64,000 nt of DNA from Epiperipatus broadwayi (Eukaryota > Onychophora > Udeonychophora > Euonychophora > Peripatidae). The stretch lies in assembly GCA_028023455.1 (NCBI GenBank), contig JAQFVV010012398.1, forward strand, positions 10,281,160 to 10,345,159, in the 5' to 3' direction. Below are positions 37,292 to 47,960 of the stretch, piece by piece (position 1 is the first letter of the stretch; each line of letters opens with the position of its first letter). A program made the position numbers and the translations under genes. Under the pieces are notes generated by a model. The model saw only the letters and a program-made list of their open reading frames with translations, did no database searches and was not told where the DNA came from.

Positions 37292-38042
37292 TATATAGAT
37301 ATAGATATAGATATTCTATGACTTCCTATATGCAAAACTTTAAAAGATGTAGTCATTGAATTTCCTCAATAAATATTTTGTTTAAAAAAAATTAAAGTTG
37401 TGAATAGATAACACTGTTTCCACTCAATCATCACTGAAATAAAATTATCAAAAAAAGATTATCTATTGAAATGAAGACAATAAGAAATATAAATATAATA
37501 TGCATTTTGAAACAGAGTAATAATGAACTTTTAATTTATTTTGAACAGCTCAAAATATTTCATTGAAAATGAGATAGTTGCACTACATCAGTAAAAATTG
37601 TGTAAAAGAATAAAAAAAAATAGTTCTGTTTAATTTTATTCCATGGATAAATTCCAAATTTTCAGATATATTAGTTATTTATAATAAAGTTATAAAACTA
37701 ATTCATGTATAAGCTGTATTTGACCTTTTTTTAAAAAAAAAAAAAGGGGGGGGGATTTTATCTTCTAATTAAATTCCATCAATTAATGTAAATAAGTTTT
37801 TAAGATTAATAAGTTTCAAAACAAAATGTGGTTTTCCTTTTTTTTAAACTACCTGATGTAAGGAAAAAAACTTTGCAAAATGGCAGAGAAATGAAGAGTA
37901 TTTAATATTTCTATCACAAAGACACATGTCAAACAAGTCATATAAAGTGTTTCATTTGAATGCATTTACATCAATTTATTATGATTAAAAATTAATTTAA
38001 CTCTAAAATTTTAGTAATACTTTAATACCAAGACAAAAACAT
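35391..38042. other. AT-rich DNA with microsatellites
   Basis: Holds a G-run (35604-35617), a TG run (35788-35801), a roughly 65-bp TA run (37228-37290) and a G-run near 37746-37754. No gene was recognised. Confidence 0.5.
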
Positions 38043-38168
<126 letters not shown>

Positions 38169-39632
38169 GAATGTTCAAATTGATGATCCAGGTATATATA
38201 TAAAAAAATAAATAAATAAACAATTCAGTACAATATAAGTTTAACTAAATAGGATCGATATTATTTTATATATTTCATATATGAATGCAGTCACCATAGT
38301 AACATTATTATATACAGTTCAATGTTTTTTATGTTGTGTATATTTGTTTATAAATTAATTTAAAAAAATATTATTATTAAAAAATATAGATATGTGTAAA
38401 TTATTGATGTTTATCAATAATTTAAAAGGTTATTATATCAATTTTGTATTTTGGTTTGTAAATAATAAAAAAAATTGTAATCGAATTTGGATTTAATTTT
38501 CATGTATCTTTTTCTCCGAACTTACCCCAAAACCGCGCGAAAACCACTATAAGAAAATTGATAGAATTGAGTTTTTAATTGAGTAATATTGAATGGTCGT
38601 CAAGATACGAAAAACGTCAGAAAGAGAACATATAAAAAAGACGCGACAGAATATAACAGGATCTTCTTCATCATTTTGCTATAGTCAAGGACAGACATAT
38701 TTTCTGTCTTAACAAATAAAGTTTTTTCAATATTTTTTTTTGTGTGTAAAACCATAAAACATGGAAAAATAGTGGAATTATCTGCCCGTTCAATCATTTA
38801 GCGGGCAGTTGCGAAAAGTTTCCGGGGAAAGCGGCAGCAAAGTAAAAAAAAAAAAAAAACCTATGAGGTAAAGGAAAATGCTTTATAAAAAAAAAAAATG
38901 GATTTGCGTAAACATCGTCTCACGATTAAAGGAACAGGAACCCACTGGATCAATTCACATCATAAAAGGGATAATCAAAGTGCACTCACCTCTTCGGACG
39001 GAAAAAGAAAACTTTTAGTGAAGCCTTATAAAGTTTGCGATTATTATTTCTGACAAAGAAACTTCTCTTTACACCATAAGAACTGAAGTCAATCAATGGG
39101 CCAATAAATAGTGAACGAACAGACTCATATATATATATGGTATGATTTTTTTTTTATATAAAATGTGCGTGTATTAATTTTTTTTTATATGTAATAAAAG
39201 GGAATGATTTTTTTTTATTATCTCTAAAAGTAATATAATTTATTAAATGAAGATGATCGGAAAGACTCAAATATATTTATTATTTCATATTCATTTATCC
39301 GTTATTATTTTGATAAACAAATAGATTTTGATACCCTCCTATTTCACATTTTTTTTTGGTATCGGTTATATGTAAATTTTTTTTTTTAGTAAAATATCCA
39401 AAAGCCTTTCCCGTCATTTACTCATTCATTTTTTTTTGTCGTAATTGTTATTGCAACATATTCAGAGATACACATAGCAATTTGATCATTTTTATTTAGT
39501 CAACCAATCTAAAATATAAGGTCATTTCCGATGTATTTTATCATTAATATTGTCAATTTTCTTTTCTATAATCTAATAAATTGAGTTAATTTAAATATCA
39601 AGACTAGGTTAATTATTTTGTTTTATTTGGAT

Positions 39633-39640
39633 TATATAAG
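39633..39640 (+). promoter_or_regulatory. TATA box of the 5' LTR promoter (candidate)
   Basis: TATATAAG followed by GACGGCG, in a locally GC-richer spot. A possible start region (GATTCAAACTCAGCTT) lies about 30 bp downstream. The same site is at 45877-45884 in the 3' LTR. It is inferred from motif and spacing only. Confidence 0.45.
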
Positions 39641-41020
39641 ACGGCGTAGCTATTTAAGTAACAAGATTCAAACTCAGCTTGGCAAGCGAATTGGAATATA
39701 AGATAAGGTATGTTTTGCTTATTAGTATTTTATTTTGTTTCCATATGAATTTTATATTTATATTTGCATTCGAATATTATATATACATATTCTCATTTAT
39801 CTTAGTTAATATTACAAAGTCAATCATTTCATGTTTGTCTGATTCCGTCATAAAAATCTAAATAGATTATACTTTATCGTTTGGTTCAGAATAATTCGTC
39901 TTGGATATTTTCCTTAAACTCCTATAAAATGAAGAGAATAAACTTCATTGACCGATTTAATTGAATATTATTTTGATTTGTATAAATATCAATTATAATC
40001 ATATGTTTTAATTGTTGCCGGTCAATTTTTATTCAATTGTTTAAAATTTCAAACAGATTGTATTAATACTCACAGGTGAATAAACATCCAATAGAAGCTC
40101 GATATGTCTTTTATGTAATGTGGTTGGACATTGTAGATTTAGAGATGAGCTAATAGAGTGTTGATATTAAACTCCAGTGAAGTATTCTATTTTAAAAACA
40201 TAAACGAAGCACTAATTAAGCAGCACTTTATTGGAAGATATTTATAAATTATTTATAAATTATTTTGTAGCTTCTTAGTAAACCATAGACGTATATTAAT
40301 TTGTTTAAACATTTAAGTGAGTGCATAAATTTTCAAAGTGTTTATAAAATTATAATAAAACCAGTTGATGCCCACAGAAAATTATTAATTAGAGATTGAA
40401 GTAGAAAGAAATATATATCGCTTATTAACACGAGTGTTTATCTTTCTATTTAGCGTTTATTAAGATAGATATATATATATTTGGGTTCAAGTATTATTTT
40501 GTTTTGATATTTAAATAATGTCTATGTGTAAACAAATGTTTTGTAAAGTACTATTACAGGTACTTAGAAGCTTATCCATTAAGTTAAAAAGGGCAGCATT
40601 TTTAAATAATAAAGTAGATTTAAATTACTATAACAGTAACAGGCTAATAAAGTATATATATTGGAATCTGTTTTAGTTATTAATTGGATTTGATTTTGAT
40701 TAGATTGCCAATCAAGTAGTTAGCCTAATCCTATATTATTGTTTAGGGCAATAGTAGTTGGTTTCACTGCTCTTTGCAATTTATGTTGTAATTGTGATGG
40801 ATTTGTTGATGTCTGGAGCAGATAGTCTCATTATTCCTTCATTTCACATATAACTTAAGTAAATTAAACTTTAAGAGAGATTATTTGTGCTTTGTGATGG
40901 TTTATTACATAACGGCGACCCGATTGAGCTAGACCAGATTAATTTAAATTAGATTTTTAGATTTTTTTATCAGATCAGATTGATCATCCTAACCATCACC
41001 TTCATCCATCAATTCAATCA

Positions 41021-41049
41021 GTTACAAATTGGCACCAACATTTTGGGCC
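41021..41049 (+). repeat. Older LTR end plus PBS-like copy inside the LTR
   Basis: GTTACAAATTGGCACCAAC followed by TTTTGGGCC resembles the real LTR end and leader 74 bp further on (GTTACAAAATGGCGCGCCAA then CTCGGGCC). The LTR therefore seems to contain a duplicated LTR-end/primer-binding segment. It is present in both LTRs (second copy from about 47261). Confidence 0.55.
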
Positions 41050-41104
41050 TTCTTTCTTCAATTTAAATGGAATACAGCATTCAACAATTCCGACGGTTAC
41101 AAAA

Positions 41105-41122
41105 TGGCGCGCCAACTCGGGC
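41105..41122 (+). other. Primer binding site (candidate)
   Basis: TGGCGCGCCAACTCGGGC starts three bases after the 5' LTR. TGG is the complement of the tRNA 3' CCA, and TGGCGCC-type sites are common in Ty3/gypsy elements. The matching tRNA was not identified. Confidence 0.6.
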
Positions 41123-41400
41123 CGAAATAACCAATTAAAGACCCAAGTTTGAGTCTCATATAGATGCTAAAACATGGTATTATTTTTATATGCATTGGTG
41201 GAGCTATATAGCTGATTATATTATATCATAGGTTTAAATAAGATATTAGAATATTTGTTGTTGTCGTTCTTTGGGGATTTTTATTCGCAGCTGTAGGATT
41301 GAACGGATAGATATGTTTTATGTAAGAATAAATAAAAGTAAAGTATTTCGCAATTTATTTAAAATAGAGATATTATATTTGACATAAATAGAAAATAAAA

Positions 41401-42690
41401 ATGGAAAGCAATAAGAAAGAAAAATTATCAAAACCTGAAGGAGATTTGTATCCAATTCTGAAAGAATTAATGGAAAAGATGGGTGATATGAAAAGTGATA
41501 TAAATAAAAAATTTTGTGATATGAATAGTGAAATAAATAATAAATTTAGTGACATGAGCAGAGATAATAATAAGTTAAGAGAAGATATAAGTAGTGATAT
41601 AAATAATAAATTTAGTGACATGAGTAGAGATAATCAAATGTTAAGAGAAGACATGAATAATAAACTGGGTGATATGATTAAAGAAAATAAAGAACTTAGA
41701 GAGGAGGTAAATATTAAAATTGGCTTATGCAAAATCGAGCTAAATGCTACTAATGCCAAGTTTGATGAATTTAAGCATAACTTGGATACTCGGTTGAAAG
41801 AATCCAATGTTAAATATAATTGTAGGTTTGACGAATTGAGTGACCATATACAGAAGTCACAAGAACACATAGATGTCAGGCTTAACATTTTAGAAGCCGA
41901 AGTTAAAAGTTGTAAAATTAAATATCAAAGTTTGGAGGGAAAATGTTTTAAAATTGAACAGACTTATGTAGATACCCAGAAAGCAACCGCATTGGAGATA
42001 AGTGATATTAAAAAGGAGCTAAGAGATATTCAGACCAATATGAAGGTAAAATGTAACGAAGCAAAAATAGTAAATTACAAAACGTTAGAACAGGTGCCTT
42101 TAGGAAAAGTAAAGATGATAAAAAAATTTGAAAAGGTAAAAATAGATTGTTCTAATGATTCAGTAAAAATAAAGTATATTGATGAACAGAATAATTTAGA
42201 TAAGAAGCTTTCAAATGTTGAGCTGTTACAACCAAATAAAAACATAAAGACTGAGGTTAGTCAGAAAATGATAGATGAAGCATTGTTAATAAATGGATTT
42301 AAATCCAAAGGAGTTGAAAATTTGAAAGGTAACTTAAGAAATTATCTAGAGTGCAAACAAGTAGCACGAAGATTTAAAAGTATGTATCATACTGCAAAGG
42401 AAAGGTGGAAAATAAGTATGGAAGAAGATATGTCCATAATAATGCAGTCAGATAACATTTATTATAGAAAGTATGTTAAGCAGTTATTTCAAGGAGAACT
42501 TTGTGATAGTACAGTAAAAGGGAAGGAAGATGAACCCTTTGAAAAATGGAGTAAGAGTTTGTTGCTTGAGAAAACTTATAGTAAGTATAACTATACAGTA
42601 GATAATAATGTTCATAGTAACATTTCTCTGTTATTTTGTTCAGAAATATTGAGAGTAGTTGAAAAGTACATGGAGAGAGGAAAAGACTAA
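41401..42690 (+). CDS. Coiled-coil protein in gag position of LTR element
   Basis: An intact 429-codon frame starting about 300 bp after the 5' LTR. Residues about 15-215 are charged and heptad-like, predicting a long coiled coil. This contains a 22-residue unit, DINNKFSDMSRDN..LREDI, present twice in tandem (DNA period 66 bp, 41535 and 41601). Residues about 285-420 look globular and basic (LRNYLECKQVARRFKSMY, then W and Y residues). No CCHC knuckle, protease or RT motif is present. Invertebrate Ty3/gypsy gag proteins often have an N-terminal coiled coil, so a structural gag-like role is likely by position, but I do not recognise the sequence itself. Being stop-free in an element without pol suggests it is, or recently was, functional. 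Its start is the first ATG of the frame. Confidence 0.75.
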   Translation: MESNKKEKLSKPEGDLYPILKELMEKMGDMKSDINKKFCDMNSEINNKFSDMSRDNNKLREDISSDINNKFSDMSRDNQMLREDMNNKLGDMIKENKELREEVNIKIGLCKIELNATNAKFDEFKHNLDTRLKESNVKYNCRFDELSDHIQKSQEHIDVRLNILEAEVKSCKIKYQSLEGKCFKIEQTYVDTQKATALEISDIKKELRDIQTNMKVKCNEAKIVNYKTLEQVPLGKVKMIKKFEKVKIDCSNDSVKIKYIDEQNNLDKKLSNVELLQPNKNIKTEVSQKMIDEALLINGFKSKGVENLKGNLRNYLECKQVARRFKSMYHTAKERWKISMEEDMSIIMQSDNIYYRKYVKQLFQGELCDSTVKGKEDEPFEKWSKSLLLEKTYSKYNYTVDNNVHSNISLLFCSEILRVVEKYMERGKD

Positions 42691-42816
42691 TATTGATTTG
42701 ATAAATTTAGATGGCATGATTTCCTCCCTGACCCATGATTTGACTAATGGATTAATGAATTTGTGTATGACTGGAAAATAAAAGAATTTATATAAGAACA
42801 TATTTATTTGAAGTAG

Positions 42817-42990
42817 AGACAAATCAGTGACCCGCAGAATTATAAGTTCAAAAAGTTTTTGAATATATATGAGGGACCATTCCAAATAAAAAGAAAAGTG
42901 GGGGAGAATGCATTTCTCATAGAAACCCCGGAAGGTGAAAAAGGTACCTTCAATGCCCGAAGCTTAAAGCCAGTAGCACCACCCAATTAA
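42817..42990 (+). pseudogene. Integrase C-terminal remnant of pol
   Basis: Fifty-eight codons in the same frame as the upstream gag-like gene but after several stops. The reading contains KFLNIYEGPFQIKRK, VGENAF and KGTFNARSLKPV, and ends at TAA (42988-42990). The YEGPF..K..VG.NAF....G...G.FN...LKP pattern is the SH3-like tail of Ty3/gypsy integrases, just after the catalytic core, so it marks the original 3' end of pol. Everything between gag and this tail has been deleted, which shows the element derives from an autonomous gypsy-type parent. It has no independent function. Confidence 0.8.
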
Positions 42991-44401
42991 ATAAAAAGAC
43001 ATTCTCTAAAGTAACTTTATTAGTATGTCTCATGATATTTATTATTATGACCAAAAGTCATTAGTAATAGTGTAGATACACATATGAAAGACTAAAAAAA
43101 AAAATATAGAGTGAGAAATATTTATAGTCAAAGTACTTTTGAAGATTTTCATTGTATAGTATGCAAATACTGTTTAAAATTAAACCTTGTAGAATTGACT
43201 GATGATGGTGAATGTGTTATTTAATGCATTGGAGATGTAGAGTGTAAGATTTTAATGTCTGTGCTATTTGTAAATTGTAAATATTTGTATGGTTAAGTCT
43301 TTTCTTTGAGGAAATTGGCAGAACTATAGATGTGTGTTGTGGCTCATAACTCTATATAAAATTATATTGAAGTCTGAAGTCGACAGATGTCCCAGACTTA
43401 TTATTATTCATTGGCAGGTAGGAAGAAATCCTTAATGGCAGGATTTATCTTTTAATATGAGTTATAATTTTAAAGAGAAATGTTTAGTAGTTTCCCTAAC
43501 CTGTATAAAATAAAGCTATTCAAACATAAATGTCCCTGATTAGCATCAATGTAGAGCACAGCTTGGTTTGTAAAGTAGTTGTCAGATCCTCCAGAAATTA
43601 AAATTAGGTTTAATTGACATTTAATCAGTTTACTTTAGTATTAGAAGTGATTTAAAAATAGGATATCTCTATTGTTTTGAATCTCCAGCTCACTGTATGA
43701 GTTAATTTTCATTTGTTTAGATTATTTTATAGGAAAAGTGACTTTAAAAGTTGATATTTTCAATGTCCAAAGCAGGAATTGAATAAATATAAGATATTAA
43801 TTAACTAAAGTTACATTCTCATTATAGGACAATATTGAATGTTTAAAATTTAGGCCCATAGTAGTGTCACTGAAGTGAACTACAGATATGTCTAAAGAAA
43901 ATAATAATAAAAGCTATTGTTGAGTTTTAAGAAAATAAAACCGTGAATATATATATATATATATTTAACAATGCAATAAAAATATATGATTATTAGAGAG
44001 TAACTAATAATATTTGGCTTATAAATGAATTTTGTTCCATAATATATTTGGCTTGTATAAAGCAAATACTAAATGATTTTCTTGTTTGACTCTAATTTTA
44101 GAGCATTGTTGTCCAGAAAGTTGCAGAGAGGAATGTAAAGATGTAATAATTTGATTGTGAAATTCAAAAAAAAAAAAAAAATACATGTAGGTAAACTAAT
44201 TAGACAAGCATAAATGGAATGAACGAATTCCACATTGCTTCTATGAGAATAAGATATTTGAAATTTTTTTTTTTACTAACATTTCAAATGATATTAAAAT
44301 CAAGACAGATGGAAATGATAGACGTTTATCTGTGCAGAAATTAAAATGCTTAATGATTTTAGAGAAGGGAAAAAGTGTCGTTATTTTTTTTTTCTTTCTG
44401 T
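42991..44401. other. LTR element 3' untranslated interior
   Basis: AT-rich DNA between the integrase remnant and the purine tract. No coding potential is seen. A short TA run lies near 43947 and poly-A near 44166. Confidence 0.6.
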
Positions 44402-44411
44402 AGAGGGGAGA
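44402..44411 (+). other. Polypurine tract (candidate)
   Basis: AGAGGGGAGA directly before the 3' LTR start TGTTGTGAATG, as expected for the plus-strand DNA primer of an LTR retrotransposon. Confidence 0.75.
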
Positions 44412-47343
44412 TGTTGTGAATGTTCAAATTGATGATCCAGGTATATATATATAAAAAAAAAATAAACAATTCAGTACAATATAAGTTTAACTAAATAGGA
44501 TCGATATTATTTTATATATTTCATATATGAATGCAGTCACCATAGTAACATTATTATATACAGTTCAATGTTTTTTATGTTGTGTATATTTGTTTATAAA
44601 TTAATTTAAAAAAATATTATTATTAAAAAATATAGATATGTGTAAATTATTGATGTTTATCAATAATTTAAAAGGTTATTATATCAATTTTGTATTTTGG
44701 TTTGTAAATAATAAAAAAAATTGTAATCGAATTTGGATTTAATTTTCATGTATCTTTTTCTCCGAACTTACCCCAAAACCGCGCGAAAACCACTATAAGA
44801 AAATTGATAGAATTGAGTTTTTAATTGAGTAATATTGAATGGTCGTCAAGATACGAAAAACGTCAGAAAGAGAACATATAAAAAAGACGCGACAGAATAT
44901 AACAGGATCTTCTTCATCATTTTGCTATAGTCAAGGACAGACATATTTTCTGTCTTAACAAATAAAGTTTTTTCAATATTTTTTTTTTGTGTGTAAAACC
45001 ATAAAACATGGAAAAATAGTGGAATTATCTGCCCGTTCAATCATTTAGCGGGCAGTTGCGAAAAGTTTCCGGGGAAAGCGGCAGCAAAGTAAAAAAAAAA
45101 AAAAACCTATGAGGTAAAGGAAAATGCTTTATAAAAAAAAAAATGGATTTGCGTAAACATCGTCTCACGATTAAAGGAACAGGAACCCACTGGATCAATT
45201 CACATCATAAAAGGGATAATCAAAGTGCACTCACCTCTTCGGACGGAAAAAGAAAACTTTTAGTGAAGCCTTATAAAGTTTGCGATTATTATTTCTGACA
45301 AAGAAACTTCTCTTTACACCATAAGAACTGAAGTCAATCAATGGGCCAATAAATAGTGAACGAACAGACTCATATATATATATGGTATGATTTTTTTTTT
45401 ATATAAAATGTGCGTGTATTAATTTTTTTTATATGTAATAAAAGGGAATGATTTTTTTTTATTATCTCTAAAAGTAATATAATTTATTAAATGAAGATGA
45501 TCGGAAAGACTCAAATATATTTATTATTTCATATTCATTTATCCGTTATTATTTTGATAAACAAATAGATTTTGATACCCTCCTATTTCACATTTTTTTT
45601 TGGTATCGGTTATATGTAAATTTTTTTTTTAGTAAAATATCCAAAAGCCTTTCCCGTCATTTACTCATTCATTTTTTTTTTGTCGTAATTGTTATTGCAA
45701 CATATTCAGAGATACACATAGCAATTTGATCATTTTTATTTAGTCAACCAATCTAAAATATAAGGTCATTTCCGATGTATTTTATCATTAATATTGTCAA
45801 TTTTCTTTTCTATAATCTAATAAATTGAGTTAATTTAAATATCAAGACTAGGTTAATTATTTTGTTTTATTTGGATTATATAAGACGGCGTAGCTATTTA
45901 AGTAACAAGATTCAAACTCAGCTTGGCAAGCGAATTGGAATATAAGATAAGGTATGTTTTGCTTATTAGTATTTTATTTTGTTTCCATATGAATTTTATA
46001 TTTATATTTGCATTCGAATATTATATATACATATTCTCATTTATCTTAGTTAATATTACAAAGTCAATCATTTCATGTTTGTCTGATTCCGTCATAAAAA
46101 TCTAAATAGATTATACTTTATCGTTTGGTTCAGAATAATTCGTCTTGGATATTTTCCTTAAACTCCTATAAAATGAAGAGAATAAACTTCATTGACCGAT
46201 TTAATTGAATATTATTTTGATTTGTATAAATATCAATTATAATCATATGTTTTAATTGTTGCCGGTCAATTTTTATTCAATTGTTTAAAATTTCAAACAG
46301 ATTGTATTAATACTCACAGGTGAATAAACATCCAATAGAAGCTCGATATGTCTTTTATGTAATGTGGTTGGACATTGTAGATTTAGAGATGAGCTAATAG
46401 AGTGTTGATATTAAACTCCAGTGAAGTATTCTATTTTAAAAACATAAACGAAGCACTAATTAAGCAGCACTTTATTGGAAGATATTTATAAATTATTTAT
46501 AAATTATTTTGTAGCTTCTTAGTAAACCATAGACGTATATTAATTTGTTTAAACATTTAAGTGAGTGCATAAATTTTCAAAGTGTTTATAAAATTATAAT
46601 AAAACCAGTTGATGCCCACAGAAAATTATTAATTAGAGATTGAAGTAGAAAGAAATATATATCGCTTATTAACACGAGTGTTTATCTTTCTATTTAGCGT
46701 TTATTAAAATAGATATATATATTTGGGTTCAAGTATTATTTTGTTTTGATATTTAAATAATGTCTATATGTAAACAAATGTTTTGTAAAGTACTATTACA
46801 GGTACTTAGAAGCTTATCCATTAAGTTAAAAAGGGCAGCATTTTTAAATAATAAAGTAGATTTAAATTACTATAACAGTAACAGGCTAATAAAATATATA
46901 TATTGGAATCTGTTTTAGTTATTAATTGGATTTGATTTTGATTAGATTGCCAATCAAGTAGTTAGCCTAATCCTATATTATTGTTTAGGGCAATAGTAGT
47001 TGGTTTCACTGCTCTTTGCAATTTATGTTGTAATTGTGATGGATTTGTTGATGTCTGGAGCAGATAGTCTCATTATTCCTTCATTTCACATATAACTTAA
47101 GTAAATTAAACTTTAAGAGAGATTATTTGTGCTTTGTGATGGTTTATTACATAACGGCGACCCGATTGAGCTAGACCAGATTAATTTAAATTAGATTTTT
47201 AGATTTTTTTATCAGATCAGATTGATCATCCTAACCATCACCTTCATCCATCAATTCAATCAGTTACAAATTGGCACCAACATTTTGGGCCTTCTTTCTT
47301 CAATTTAAATGGAATACAGCATTCAACAATTCCGACGGTTACA
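44412..47343 (+). repeat. 3' long terminal repeat
   Basis: A near-identical partner of 38163-41101, running TGTTGTGAATG to GGTTACA, then (TA)n. Differences seen by eye are run-length changes in A, T and TA tracts and about three substitutions (for example GTCTATGTG versus GTCTATATG, and AAGATAG versus AAAATAG). Confidence 0.92.
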
Positions 47344-47376
<33 letters not shown>

Positions 47377-47880
47377 GTATTCAATTATTTAAAAAAAAAA
47401 AATTTTTTTTATTCTTTTATACATACAGAGATTTATATGTATAGATTTATTATTATGAATAAGCAGTTCTTTTTTTTGTGATTTATTATATAATATTTTT
47501 TATTATTAAATAATATGTGTTAAATTTATTTAACTTTCATTTTGTTAAAATAGAGTAAATCAGAAAAGTGTGAAACAGGGCAATTAAAATTGTTAGATTA
47601 GGAGATAAAAAAATGTACACGTGTGAAACAATGAATAGATCTGTACAAACACAAAGATGCTTTTACACTTATTCCTGATGGCTATAGATGGCCAGCTTTG
47701 TTGTTATCTGTATCTTAAGATTATTTTTACAAAAGAGGTGCTTTGATGTAGATAACGATAGCGATCAATTTTAAGTCAAACTTGTGAAGCTTTGATTTTT
47801 TTTTTAAGATAAAGATTTCCAGATGTTTTTTTTTTCTTTGGTTGAAATTCGCGATATAAATGATTAAAACAATTTTTTTT
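47344..47880. other. TA run and AT-rich DNA right of the LTR element
   Basis: Starts with an interrupted TA run (47344-47377) continuing the microsatellite split by the LTR element. No gene is seen. Confidence 0.6.
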
Positions 47881-47960
47881 GATCAGTTAATCATAAATTT
47901 TTTTAGAGAGATGATCAGTCAGTCATAAATTTTTTTAGAGAGAGATGATCAGTTAAATTA
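47881..47960 (+). repeat. Tandem repeat, about 33-bp unit
   Basis: Two and a half copies of GATCAGT-(T/C)A-(A/G)TCATAAAT followed by T7AGAGAGAT, starting at 47881, 47913 and 47947. Confidence 0.8.

Noticed and set aside
38600-38797. 65-codon minus frame in the LTR (twin at 44846-45040)
   Set aside because: The twin frames differ because of a single poly-T length change, so the frame is not conserved as protein.
39679-39861. 60-codon frame in the LTR (and its twin at 45923-46105)
   Set aside because: Duplicated only because the LTR is duplicated; no motif, and F/I/Y composition is expected from AT-rich DNA.
41373-41888. Minus-strand frames opposite the LTR element ORF
   Set aside because: Shadows of the plus-strand coiled-coil gene; their Leu/Ser/Phe repeats reflect its heptads.
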